Shown: in pieces, positions 1 through 5,830 of the stretch
Numbering within the stretch: the stretch's first letter is position 1
Layout: each line of letters begins with the position of its first letter
Origin: GCA-2401155 sp045047085
GTDB lineage: Bacteria; Pseudomonadota; Alphaproteobacteria; Rhizobiales; Rhizobiaceae
Length of the DNA stretch: 11,130 nt
Assembly (NCBI GenBank): GCA_045047085.1
Contig: JASFYT010000006.1
Location: 1-11,130, forward strand
Reading direction: 5' to 3'
Position numbers and translations under genes: made by a program
The notes under the pieces: model-generated
Told to the model about the DNA's origin: nothing
What the model saw: only the letters and a program-made list of their open reading frames with translations
The model's database searches: none

Positions 1-1251
1 CAATTCCCCGGCAATTATAATTACAGATGCCGCAAGGAATATATCACTTCCAAGAACTTCGGTAATTTTGCAGCCATTCATGCATTGCCAACAGGCCGAG
101 GTGCAGATGAAACCCCTTGGGGTGATATCGTCACGCATTTTCCCGATATTCTGGGATCGCCTTATGCATTCAATTTTCACGAACAATGGTCAGCTCCGCG
201 CGAACCCTCTCCCGGACATACTGTTATTGTGGGTGCACAAGATAGCGGTAAATCAACTCTGGCCGCTTTCCTGGCGGGACAAGCAATCAGAACCGGTGCG
301 CGTGTCTTTGTTTTTGACAAGGATAACGCACTTGAAATGGCAGTACGCGCCTATGGCGGCAAATACACCAATTTACATGCAGGCGAGCCTACTGGTTTGA
401 ACCCCTTCGCAACCGAGGTCGATAAAGAAGGTGTGAACTGGCTTGCCGGTTGGCTTGAAGCGTTGGTTTTTGGTGACGCGCAAATGTCGGAGGATCAATC
501 GAAACGGCTTTATGAAATTCTAAACGACAATGCCTCTGCCCCAAAGGGTTTGCAAAATTTCAGCGGATTTACCCCTGAATTTGTATCTCTTGATGATGAT
601 GGTCTGATGCTTTCCCGCCTTAAACAATGGTGTAAGGATGGGCAGTTTGCATGGGCATTTGAAGCAAAAAACGGCAAATCATTTACGCTTGATGATCGCG
701 TTATGGGGTTTGATTTTACCGAACTTCTGGACAAGCCAAGATTCCGCACTCCAATCCTTGCCTATATTTTACGCCTGATCGAACGCTCGATCAAAGACCG
801 TGAACCGACACTGATTATCATTGATGAAGCATGGAAAATGCTCGACGACCCTTATTTCGTGAAAATCCTAAAAGAATGGATGGTCACAATGCGCAAAAAG
901 AACGTGGCCGTTATCATGATGTCCCAGATTGTGAGCCATTTTTCCAAATCGGGCATTGCTGCCAGCATTTCAGAGAACATGAATACGAAGATCATCTTCC
1001 CGAACGCACGGGCTGAAGCGGATGGTTACAAGTTTTTCGGTTTCAATGAAAAGCAATGCGAGATCGCCACTACCGCCACGGGTGGTATGCGCCTTGCGAT
1101 GATTGAAAGCGGTAGTGACCGCACAATGCTCAATGTCGATCTGTCCGCTCTTGGATCATACGTGACCGTTCTGGGCGGCGGCAAGGCCGGTGCCCAGAAA
1201 TACGGGAAAAACTGGCGTAAAAAAGAACACTTTTGGAAGGATACATCTTGA
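1..1251 (+). CDS. virB4: VirB4-family conjugation ATPase, C-terminal part (5' truncated by window edge)
   Basis: Cytoplasmic/inner-membrane ATPase that powers pilus assembly and substrate transfer in type IV secretion. The reading frame is open from base 1, so the true start lies upstream; a TTG at 85 is internal, because the codons before it already read VirB4-like (QFPGNYNYR, then KNFGNFAAIHA). The 416 codons present are about the second half of a family that usually runs near 800 residues. Seen: the block GSPYAFNFHEQW, then a Walker A GAQDSGKST (bases about 229-258), a Walker B LIIIDEAWKML (about 811-843), and a downstream VMMSQ-like segment (VIMMSQIVSHF) typical of the VirB4/TrbE fold. 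The TGA stop overlaps the TTG start of the next gene, which suggests translational coupling. No frameshift is seen in the part present. Confidence 0.95.
   Translation, partial: QFPGNYNYRCRKEYITSKNFGNFAAIHALPTGRGADETPWGDIVTHFPDILGSPYAFNFHEQWSAPREPSPGHTVIVGAQDSGKSTLAAFLAGQAIRTGARVFVFDKDNALEMAVRAYGGKYTNLHAGEPTGLNPFATEVDKEGVNWLAGWLEALVFGDAQMSEDQSKRLYEILNDNASAPKGLQNFSGFTPEFVSLDDDGLMLSRLKQWCKDGQFAWAFEAKNGKSFTLDDRVMGFDFTELLDKPRFRTPILAYILRLIERSIKDREPTLIIIDEAWKMLDDPYFVKILKEWMVTMRKKNVAVIMMSQIVSHFSKSGIAASISENMNTKIIFPNARAEADGYKFFGFNEKQCEIATTATGGMRLAMIESGSDRTMLNVDLSALGSYVTVLGGGKAGAQKYGKNWRKKEHFWKDTS
1237..1250 (+). promoter_or_regulatory. Ribosome binding site fixing the TTG start of the lipoprotein gene
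   Basis: AAGGA at 1237-1241 lies six bases before TTG at 1248, inside the last codons of virB4. No ATG or GTG is available in that frame that keeps both the signal peptide and the lipobox, so this site decides the start. Confidence 0.7.
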
Positions 1252-1406
1252 AAACCTTAGGCCTCATTATTGTACTGACGGTACTTTCTGCCTGCACCCC
1301 CTACAATACATCCGACAAGTCGCCTTGTCTGATTGTGGCAACCGATGATTTGAAAATCAAACCGGATTGTACGTTTGAACTTTTATCCGATGCGTTGGTG
1401 GTATGA
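1248..1406 (+). CDS. VirB7-like small outer-membrane lipoprotein (TTG start)
   Basis: A 52-codon gene starting with TTG at 1248 and overlapping the virB4 stop (TTGA). The start is supported by a strong ribosome site, AAGGA at 1237-1241, six bases upstream. The product begins MKTLGLIIVLTVLSACTP: a charged start, a hydrophobic stretch and a textbook lipobox LSAC with the lipidated cysteine at residue 16, so the mature protein is about 37 residues. Two more cysteines (residues 27 and 41) remain. Known: VirB7 is a short lipoprotein that anchors VirB9 in the outer membrane and in Agrobacterium is disulfide-linked to it. Size, lipobox, place in a VirB operon and spare cysteines all fit VirB7, but such short sequences are poorly conserved, so the VirB7 identity is inferred. 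An entry-exclusion lipoprotein is the main alternative. It ends one base before the convergent brnA stop. Confidence 0.78.
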   Translation: MKTLGLIIVLTVLSACTPYNTSDKSPCLIVATDDLKIKPDCTFELLSDALVV

Positions 1407-1407
1407 G

Positions 1408-1632
1408 TTACATGCCCAACGCTTCACGCAGAGTTGCGTTCAATCGTGTTTGCCAACCTTTGCCGCCTTCCTTGAGGGCCTCGAGCAAATCGGGATCAAG
1501 CATGATATTTACCCGTTTTTTGCGATCTGCTTCTGGCATGGGTGGGCGTCCACGGGTTGCAGTCTTAAAAAAATGCGCATCCAATTCCCGCACTTCACCA
1601 TCGTCATCTATATATGGTTTAATTTTTGACAT
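1408..1632 (-). CDS. brnA: BrnA-family antitoxin
   Basis: DNA-binding antitoxin that neutralises BrnT and represses the brnTA promoter. The 74-residue product has the family's C-terminal ribbon-helix-helix-like signature: VNIMLDPDLLEALKEGGKGW (residues about 41-60) followed by QTRLNATLREAL. The N-terminal half is acidic then basic (ELDAHFFKTATRGRPP), as usual in BrnA. The ATG at 1632 is preceded by AGAGGA (complement of 1641-1646) eight bases upstream, inside the end of brnT; the two genes overlap by 14 bases, giving the standard toxin-first order. The gene is convergent with the lipoprotein gene, with one base between stops, so there is no room for a terminator between them. Confidence 0.9.
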   Translation of the reverse strand: MSKIKPYIDDDGEVRELDAHFFKTATRGRPPMPEADRKKRVNIMLDPDLLEALKEGGKGWQTRLNATLREALGM

Positions 1633-1891
1633 ATTTACGTTCCTCTCTTTTGTTGGCTTTACGCAGGCTAATCACCCGCAAATAGTTTTCACGGTAGCAC
1701 CATGCAAAGACGCACAAACAATCTTTGATAAGTGCGTAGGTGATATAGCGGGTTTCCGAATAGATTTGTTGCACGTCCTCAAGGGTTATTGCTTCATTCC
1801 AATCGACCAATGCCACATCGGCAAAGTCGAGGCTGCGATTATTCAGTGTCCAGTTCCGTTTTATATCGTCCCATTCCAATTCAATATTCAT
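1619..1891 (-). CDS. brnT: BrnT-family toxin (ribonuclease-type, DUF497)
   Basis: Toxin of a type II toxin-antitoxin pair. In the characterised Brucella system BrnT is a RelE-like ribonuclease that blocks translation and is held inactive by BrnA. The 90-residue product shows the family layout: an N-terminal IELEWDDIKRNW, a central acidic loop, SETRYITYALIKD, and a basic C-terminus RVISLRKANKREERKY carrying the conserved Arg/Lys/Glu residues. No later Met could serve as start, and the N-terminal EWD motif needs the ATG at 1891. No Shine-Dalgarno is seen before that ATG; the predicted -10 box lies only six bases upstream, so the message is probably leaderless. The gene stands antisense inside a transfer operon. 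Family identity is from sequence pattern; activity here is not shown. Confidence 0.9.
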   Translation of the reverse strand: MNIELEWDDIKRNWTLNNRSLDFADVALVDWNEAITLEDVQQIYSETRYITYALIKDCLCVFAWCYRENYLRVISLRKANKREERKYVKN

Positions 1892-1895
1892 GTAT

Positions 1896-1918
1896 TATTT
1901 ATACACATATTAAATACA
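1896..1918. repeat. 23-bp direct repeat, copy 1 (candidate BrnA operator)
   Basis: Identical over 23 bp to 1927-1949. Each copy holds an inverted repeat, TATTTA then nine bases then TAAATA. This copy covers the -10 box and most of the spacer of the brnTA promoter. Antitoxin autoregulation is known for BrnA; that this is its site is inferred from position and symmetry. Confidence 0.75.
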
Positions 1919-1926
1919 GCCGTCAA
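1898..1926 (-). promoter_or_regulatory. brnTA promoter (sigma70-like)
   Basis: On the minus strand TTGACG (1926-1921) and TATAAA (1903-1898) are separated by exactly 17 bases. Six bases after the -10 box comes the A of the brnT ATG at 1891, which is where transcription would be expected to begin. The -35 box lies between two copies of a 23-bp repeat, and the -10 box is inside one copy, so a protein bound to the repeats would cover the promoter. Confidence 0.75.
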
Positions 1927-1949
1927 TATTTATACACATATTAAATACA
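1927..1949. repeat. 23-bp direct repeat, copy 2 (candidate BrnA operator)
   Basis: Exact copy of 1896-1918, starting 31 bp away, close to three helical turns, so two bound dimers would sit on the same face of the DNA. It lies just upstream of the brnT -35 box and ends 34 bp before the ATG of the forward transglycosylase gene, so the same operator could affect both directions. Confidence 0.75.
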
Positions 1950-1950
1950 A

Positions 1951-1978
1951 TGCCCCGTTTTTGCCAAAAGTGGGGGCA
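1951..1978 (+). promoter_or_regulatory. Interrupted hairpin over the ribosome site of the transglycosylase gene
   Basis: A symmetric inverted repeat: TGCCCC (1951-1956) pairs with GGGGCA (1973-1978), then two mismatches, then four weaker pairs (1959-1962 with 1967-1970) closing a four-base loop. The only purine-rich ribosome-site candidate for the ATG at 1984, GGGGG at 1972-1976, lies in the 3' arm, so folding would hide it. No T-run follows, which argues against a forward intrinsic terminator. Function is inferred. Confidence 0.45.
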
Positions 1979-1983
1979 GCATA

Positions 1984-3087
1984 ATGAAAAACCGCGCACT
2001 CATTGGTGTTGTCACCGCAAGTGTAATCGGGGTGAATGCTGCGCTCTCTCAGGGTGTACCGGTTGGTGATGCATTGGGCATTGCTGAGTTTTTGCAACAG
2101 CTCACTGCATACTTTGAAGATCATTACATCCAGGGACAAACCGATGTGGCTTTGGGCAATAAAGAAACGGTCAATTCGGATATTGAGGCCGTAAAATCTG
2201 AAACATTAGCGGCAACAACCGGCACACGGCCCGTTATTAGCTCACTTAATGCAACACCTGCATATGCGAGCAATCCAATAGCTGTTGAAACATCCCAGGA
2301 TGCGGCACGCCTGTTTGGAAAGCCACGCGCCACCCTTGAAAGCAAAATCGTAAAAGCGGCGATGGATTTCAAAGACAGTGCAGGAGTTCAAAGGGCGGGG
2401 CTAGATCCTTTGACATGGCGCATTATGTTTCAATCGCTGGTAAAACAGGAAAGTGCCTTCAATCCAACTGCTGAAAGTCCGGTAGGTGCATATGGGTTAA
2501 CCCAACTGATGCCGGGAACCGCAAGTGGTTTGGGTGTTAATCGCAAAATCATTGAAGAAAACCTGCATGGTGGTGCAAAATATATCACGCAACAACTGAA
2601 CACGTTTGGCAATATTGATTACGCATTGGCCGCTTACAATGCAGGCCCCGGCAGAGTTCACGAATATAACGGCGTTCCACCTTTTAAGGAAACACGCGGT
2701 TATATCGCGCGCATCCGCCAGTTTATGCGCGAATATATCTCACAGTACGGCGGTCATTTACCTGATGCTATGTTTAACGAAAGTCTCATGAGCAATGGCG
2801 AGTTCGGTTATATTGCGGGTGCTTTGGCATCCTATGCTGAATACTCAATAAGCGAGGCCAATAAATCTGTTGAACGCCTTAATGAAATCAAGGCGCAAAT
2901 AGATGCCTCCCCTGATCTGCAATATTCGACAACCCTGAAAGCGGCTGCCGTTTTAGAGGTCGATAAACTTCAATTGATACTGATCAGGTTGCGTACCGCC
3001 GTAGCTGAAGCCGAGGCCACATATGCAATCTCTATGGCTCAAATGAATAATGAAACAAACGACTATTGGGATTGGAAATACAGATGA
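1984..3087 (+). CDS. Secreted lytic transglycosylase (VirB1-like) with VirB5-like ends
   Basis: Periplasmic enzyme expected to cleave peptidoglycan glycan strands so that the secretion channel can cross the wall. Of 367 residues, 1-22 look like a signal peptide (cut near ALS/QGVPV). An SLT domain spans about 140-255: catalytic Glu156 in KQESAFNP, then GAYGLTQLMPGTASGLGV, the helix NLHGGAKYI, ALAAYNAGPGRV, and GVPPFKETRGYI. That is the complete motif set, so it should be active. The flanks are unusual for VirB1: the mature N-terminus QGVPVGD matches the VirB5 encoded next door, and residues 305-351 align with VirB5 194-240 without gaps at 16 of 47 identities. This looks like a VirB5 paralogue carrying an SLT domain. 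The ATG at 1984 has only GGGGG as a ribosome site, within a hairpin. The stop overlaps the virB5 start (ATGA). Confidence 0.88.
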   Translation: MKNRALIGVVTASVIGVNAALSQGVPVGDALGIAEFLQQLTAYFEDHYIQGQTDVALGNKETVNSDIEAVKSETLAATTGTRPVISSLNATPAYASNPIAVETSQDAARLFGKPRATLESKIVKAAMDFKDSAGVQRAGLDPLTWRIMFQSLVKQESAFNPTAESPVGAYGLTQLMPGTASGLGVNRKIIEENLHGGAKYITQQLNTFGNIDYALAAYNAGPGRVHEYNGVPPFKETRGYIARIRQFMREYISQYGGHLPDAMFNESLMSNGEFGYIAGALASYAEYSISEANKSVERLNEIKAQIDASPDLQYSTTLKAAAVLEVDKLQLILIRLRTAVAEAEATYAISMAQMNNETNDYWDWKYR

Positions 3088-3857
3088 AAAAATTACTTTT
3101 AACTGCCGCACTATGCATCGGGTTTACATCATCTGGATATGCTCAAGGCGTCCCGGTCGTTGATCCGGCAGCAATCCTTAAATTGGTTGCAATCACAGAA
3201 CAGCTTCGTGAAGATTACGCAGTGCAAACGCAGCAATTGCAGACAATAATGCACGAGTATCAAACCCTGTTGCAAACATTGGAAAATGCCAGAGCGCAGC
3301 TCGAAGCCTTAAAAGGCGACAAGGGAATTGCGGCGTTATTCGAAGCTGCGGGCATTGATACATTCAATGAAGGCGCGTTTGGTTCACTTGTTGATCTTTA
3401 TGGGTCAATTTCATCAGGCGACTTTACCGATTTGATCTCTGTAACCCTGCCTGACGGCACGACAGGTGTAGAAATTGCAAATGAGCTGCTTGGCAGTGTG
3501 GGTATGTCACAAGAACTGATTACAGAGCTGTCGGCTTCCACATCGTACAATGATCGCTCTGTGGCGCACCAAGCCGGGTCCGGTGTGGGATTAAGTATCC
3601 AGGCGCAACATTCTTATCAGGTTGCAGCGAAACACACCGAGGCATTGGCAGCTCTGACGGATCAGGTGGATAACACCCAAGATGTGAAAGCATCAACGGA
3701 TCTGGGCACACTGGCGACAATTCAGCTTGGCTATGCCATAGCGGAACTTATCCGCGTCGAGTCTGCATCCGCTTCCGCACAGGCTCAAGCAATGATTTCG
3801 CAAGCCGGTGGCACTGCAAATGCGGCTCAATATTCAAACTTTACAGTAGAGGAATAG
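3084..3857 (+). CDS. virB5: VirB5-family pilus-associated protein
   Basis: Periplasmic or pilus-tip minor component of the VirB system, thought to aid pilus assembly and contact with the recipient. The ATG at 3084 (ATGA overlap with the preceding stop) gives 257 residues. Residues 1-20 are a clear signal peptide ending GYA before QGVPVVD, the usual VirB5/TrbJ mature start. Residues about 30-78 are a heptad-rich helix (QTQQLQTIMHEYQTLLQ), and the C-terminal helix around 194-240 (DVKASTDLGTLATIQLGYAI) is the other VirB5 hallmark. A start 18 bases upstream is possible but would put extra residues before the signal peptide. Gene order and length support VirB5; the middle is too divergent to say more. 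Confidence 0.87.
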   Translation: MKKLLLTAALCIGFTSSGYAQGVPVVDPAAILKLVAITEQLREDYAVQTQQLQTIMHEYQTLLQTLENARAQLEALKGDKGIAALFEAAGIDTFNEGAFGSLVDLYGSISSGDFTDLISVTLPDGTTGVEIANELLGSVGMSQELITELSASTSYNDRSVAHQAGSGVGLSIQAQHSYQVAAKHTEALAALTDQVDNTQDVKASTDLGTLATIQLGYAIAELIRVESASASAQAQAMISQAGGTANAAQYSNFTVEE

Positions 3858-3860
3858 ACT

Positions 3861-4106
3861 ATGAGAACTTTAATTATTTTTTGTGTATTTGGATCGTTTC
3901 TATTCGGGGCGGGTTATTACGCAGGTTCCAGTAATCTCATAAAAACTGATGATGAGGTCATTAGTATTGTGGGACTTAACCCTCAACAAGTCGAATTAAT
4001 GCGCATTTATGTGCAGCAAAACAGCGGTACAACAAAAACTGAAACAAAGCCCAAGAAAAACTATTTTGATTTCAGCTATCCCGAGAAAAAAGCGGGTACT
4101 GAGTAA
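3861..4106 (+). CDS. Small single-membrane-segment protein of unknown function between virB5 and virB6
   Basis: I do not recognise this 81-residue product. It starts at ATG 3861 behind a good ribosome site (AGAGGA at 3848-3853). Residues 3-22 are hydrophobic (LIIFCVFGSFLFGAGYYAG), either an uncleaved membrane anchor or a signal sequence. There is no lipobox. The remainder is polar: a short LNPQQVELMRIYVQQ helix, then a Lys-rich stretch (TETKPKKNYFDF). The stop overlaps the virB6 start (TAATG), so it belongs to the operon. In many related systems the slot between virB5 and virB6 holds an entry-exclusion protein such as EexN; that position is the only basis for suggesting such a role here. Confidence 0.75.
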   Translation: MRTLIIFCVFGSFLFGAGYYAGSSNLIKTDDEVISIVGLNPQQVELMRIYVQQNSGTTKTETKPKKNYFDFSYPEKKAGTE

Positions 4107-5158
4107 TGGGTATCGTCAGCAGCCTTATGGAAAAAATCGACCTGGGCGTTACCGCTACTGTTGAAAGTTCCTTTGGTGCTGTTGGCACTGCGTTAGAGCC
4201 GTTTCTGTTGGGTTTTGGGGCAATATTTCTAATACTATACGCCTATTCAGTAATGAATGATCGCCAGAATTTTGCGTTCTCAGATTTCGCTCTGCAAATA
4301 ATCAAGATCATCATTATTATTAACCTGTTTCGAAGTTGGGCTTTTTTCGATCAAATTTACCAGCTTTTAAGCAATGGTGGTGCGCAAATAGGCGGGTTTT
4401 TCCTGCAAGCGGCAACTGGCAGTAGTGACACTATATATGTGCAGTTCGATAACCTCATCACATTTATTTTAAATATTGCAAGTACAGCGGCCAGCAAGGG
4501 TGGCACATTTAACCTTATGCCTGCAATAATCGGGGCTTTTGTTGGAATATTGGCCGCATTCTTGGCCGCTGCCGCAGTTGTAATTATGGCGGTTGCAAAA
4601 ATCGGCCTTGGCGTTGCTATATCGCTGGCCCCTATCGTTATACTTACTTTGTACTTCAAGGGGACTTCCGGGTTCTTTGAAAAGTGGATCGCTTGGGGCG
4701 TCACATTTGCACTCGTTCCCATTATCGTCGCTGGCATTCTTGGCTTGGTTATTGTGGCTGCGAACGGTGAAGCAACAAGTGCCAATAACGGGGTAACAGA
4801 CACCATTGGGGGTGCCATGGGGATAGTCACCATCGTTTGTTCTGCAATTTATTTTCTTTTGCAAGTTCCAGAATATGCAGGGCAACTCGCGGGTGGTGCA
4901 GCGTTAAGCGGTCTGGGGCGGGCTTTGGGCAGTGGCGCAAAAAATACCGCATCAACCGCCCGTGGGGCAATGATTGCTGTTGGTGCAGGCGCAGGTTACG
5001 TGGCCGGAAAAGCAACCGGTGCAGCGGCAAATGCCAGTTCCGCAAGCGGTGCAGGTGCACTCACAAAAACGGCAGCCGTGGCTCAACGTGTACAAAGCAT
5101 TGCCAACAAAGGCAGCACCCTTGGCCTTCATCATCAACATCCTAGACGGAGTAAATAA
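4106..5158 (+). CDS. virB6: VirB6-family polytopic inner-membrane channel protein
   Basis: Inner-membrane component of the translocation channel. The 350-residue product, a normal VirB6/TrbL length, shows about six hydrophobic segments at roughly 33-50, 62-78, 138-161, 163-183, 196-219 and 237-253. Between the second and third is the periplasmic loop with WAFFDQIYQLLSNGGAQIG, and the strongly hydrophobic AAFLAAAAVVIMAVAKIGLG through LAPIVILTLYF is the typical VirB6 core. After residue 260 the chain is low-complexity, rich in Ala, Gly and Ser, and ends in a His/Arg-rich LHHQHPRRSK. The start overlaps the previous stop and has little ribosome site of its own, so translation is probably coupled. 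Confidence 0.92.
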   Translation: MGIVSSLMEKIDLGVTATVESSFGAVGTALEPFLLGFGAIFLILYAYSVMNDRQNFAFSDFALQIIKIIIIINLFRSWAFFDQIYQLLSNGGAQIGGFFLQAATGSSDTIYVQFDNLITFILNIASTAASKGGTFNLMPAIIGAFVGILAAFLAAAAVVIMAVAKIGLGVAISLAPIVILTLYFKGTSGFFEKWIAWGVTFALVPIIVAGILGLVIVAANGEATSANNGVTDTIGGAMGIVTIVCSAIYFLLQVPEYAGQLAGGAALSGLGRALGSGAKNTASTARGAMIAVGAGAGYVAGKATGAAANASSASGAGALTKTAAVAQRVQSIANKGSTLGLHHQHPRRSK

Positions 5159-5163
5159 TCGTG
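5148..5163 (+). promoter_or_regulatory. Ribosome binding site fixing the GTG start of virB8
   Basis: GGAG at 5148-5151 with a nine-base spacer to GTG 5161. It sits within the last codons of virB6. Confidence 0.6.
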
Positions 5164-5829
5164 GTTTTTAATGATCCTGATAATATATTTGAGCGTGAAA
5201 TTCATCACAACATGAAGCTGCGCGAACGCATTTCTTATGGCATTGCATTTGTCAGCATCGTTTTTGGCGGTTTGGCTTATGGTGCCAAAATTGTGGGGAA
5301 GCCCGAAATTATCCGCGAACCATATGTGATCTATGTGGATCAACAAACCGGTATTAGTGAACATCTGATGCAAGTGAAGCCTGCCCCTATCGAGCAACGC
5401 GGCGCACTTATTCAAAGTTCCATCGTAAAATACATCACGGAACGCGAAAGTTATTATGCAGCCGGTATTGATGAACGGGTAAACAGTGTGCTTGCGCGTT
5501 CGACAGGTCAGGCAAATGCATCTTTGGTGCGTTTATGGTCGTCTAATATTTCTAAAGAGAATTACCCGCCCAAACGGTTCGGTACAAAAACCTTCGTTAC
5601 GGTGAAGGTGATTTCTGTGAAAATACCGCGCGAAGGAGAAGCCATTGTGCGGTTTTCAAAAACCAAATCCAGCGGGGGTTCCGATACTGTTACCCGTAAC
5701 TTTGAAGCCGTGATCGAATACAAGCTCGAAGCTGGCATTGAAAAAACCTTACAGAAAGTTTGGAACAACCCAATCGGCTTCAAAGTCATCAGTTACAACA
5801 TTTCCGCTGAAAATATTGGAGCATTTTAA
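5161..5829 (+). CDS. virB8: VirB8-family inner-membrane assembly protein (GTG start)
   Basis: Bitopic protein that nucleates assembly of the VirB channel and contacts VirB9 and VirB10. The 222 residues show a short cytoplasmic N-terminus, one membrane segment (about 26-45, YGIAFVSIVFGGLAYGAKIV) and a periplasmic domain containing ERESYYAAGIDERV and the C-terminal NPIGFKVISYNISAE, a conserved VirB8 motif. GTG at 5161 is chosen because GGAG (5148-5151) lies nine bases upstream, in the end of virB6; the next in-frame Met (residue 18) has no such site. Only two bases separate it from the virB6 stop. Confidence 0.94.
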   Translation: MVFNDPDNIFEREIHHNMKLRERISYGIAFVSIVFGGLAYGAKIVGKPEIIREPYVIYVDQQTGISEHLMQVKPAPIEQRGALIQSSIVKYITERESYYAAGIDERVNSVLARSTGQANASLVRLWSSNISKENYPPKRFGTKTFVTVKVISVKIPREGEAIVRFSKTKSSGGSDTVTRNFEAVIEYKLEAGIEKTLQKVWNNPIGFKVISYNISAENIGAF

Positions 5830-5830
5830 T

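Noticed and set aside
85..87. TTG at 85 as the start of the first gene
   Set aside because: The frame is open to base 1 and the preceding codons match the VirB4 family (QFPGNYNYR, NFGNFAAIHA), so the gene is cut by the window edge.
1951..1978. Reading the GC-stem hairpin as an intrinsic terminator
   Set aside because: No run of T follows the stem on the + strand, and on the minus strand the stem is followed by mixed AT sequence of the operator repeat, not a T tract, and leads into the brnTA promoter.
1403..1984. Forward frame of 193 codons across the brnTA region
   Set aside because: It lies opposite brnA and brnT, both of which carry clear family motifs on the minus strand; the forward product shows no domain and no ribosome site.
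4357..4885. Long reverse frames opposite virB6
   Set aside because: They are complements of the hydrophobic, Ala/Gly-rich virB6 coding sequence, with no recognisable motifs or ribosome sites.
5065..5158. Possible frameshift at the end of virB6 because of the odd His/Arg-rich tail
   Set aside because: The C-terminal tails of VirB6 proteins are variable, the stop is well placed relative to the virB8 ribosome site and GTG start, and no alternative frame gives a family-like ending.
5738..5830. Upstream in-frame start for virB9 inside virB8
   Set aside because: It would add about 31 residues before a clear signal peptide. The ATG at 5831 has GGAG nine bases upstream.
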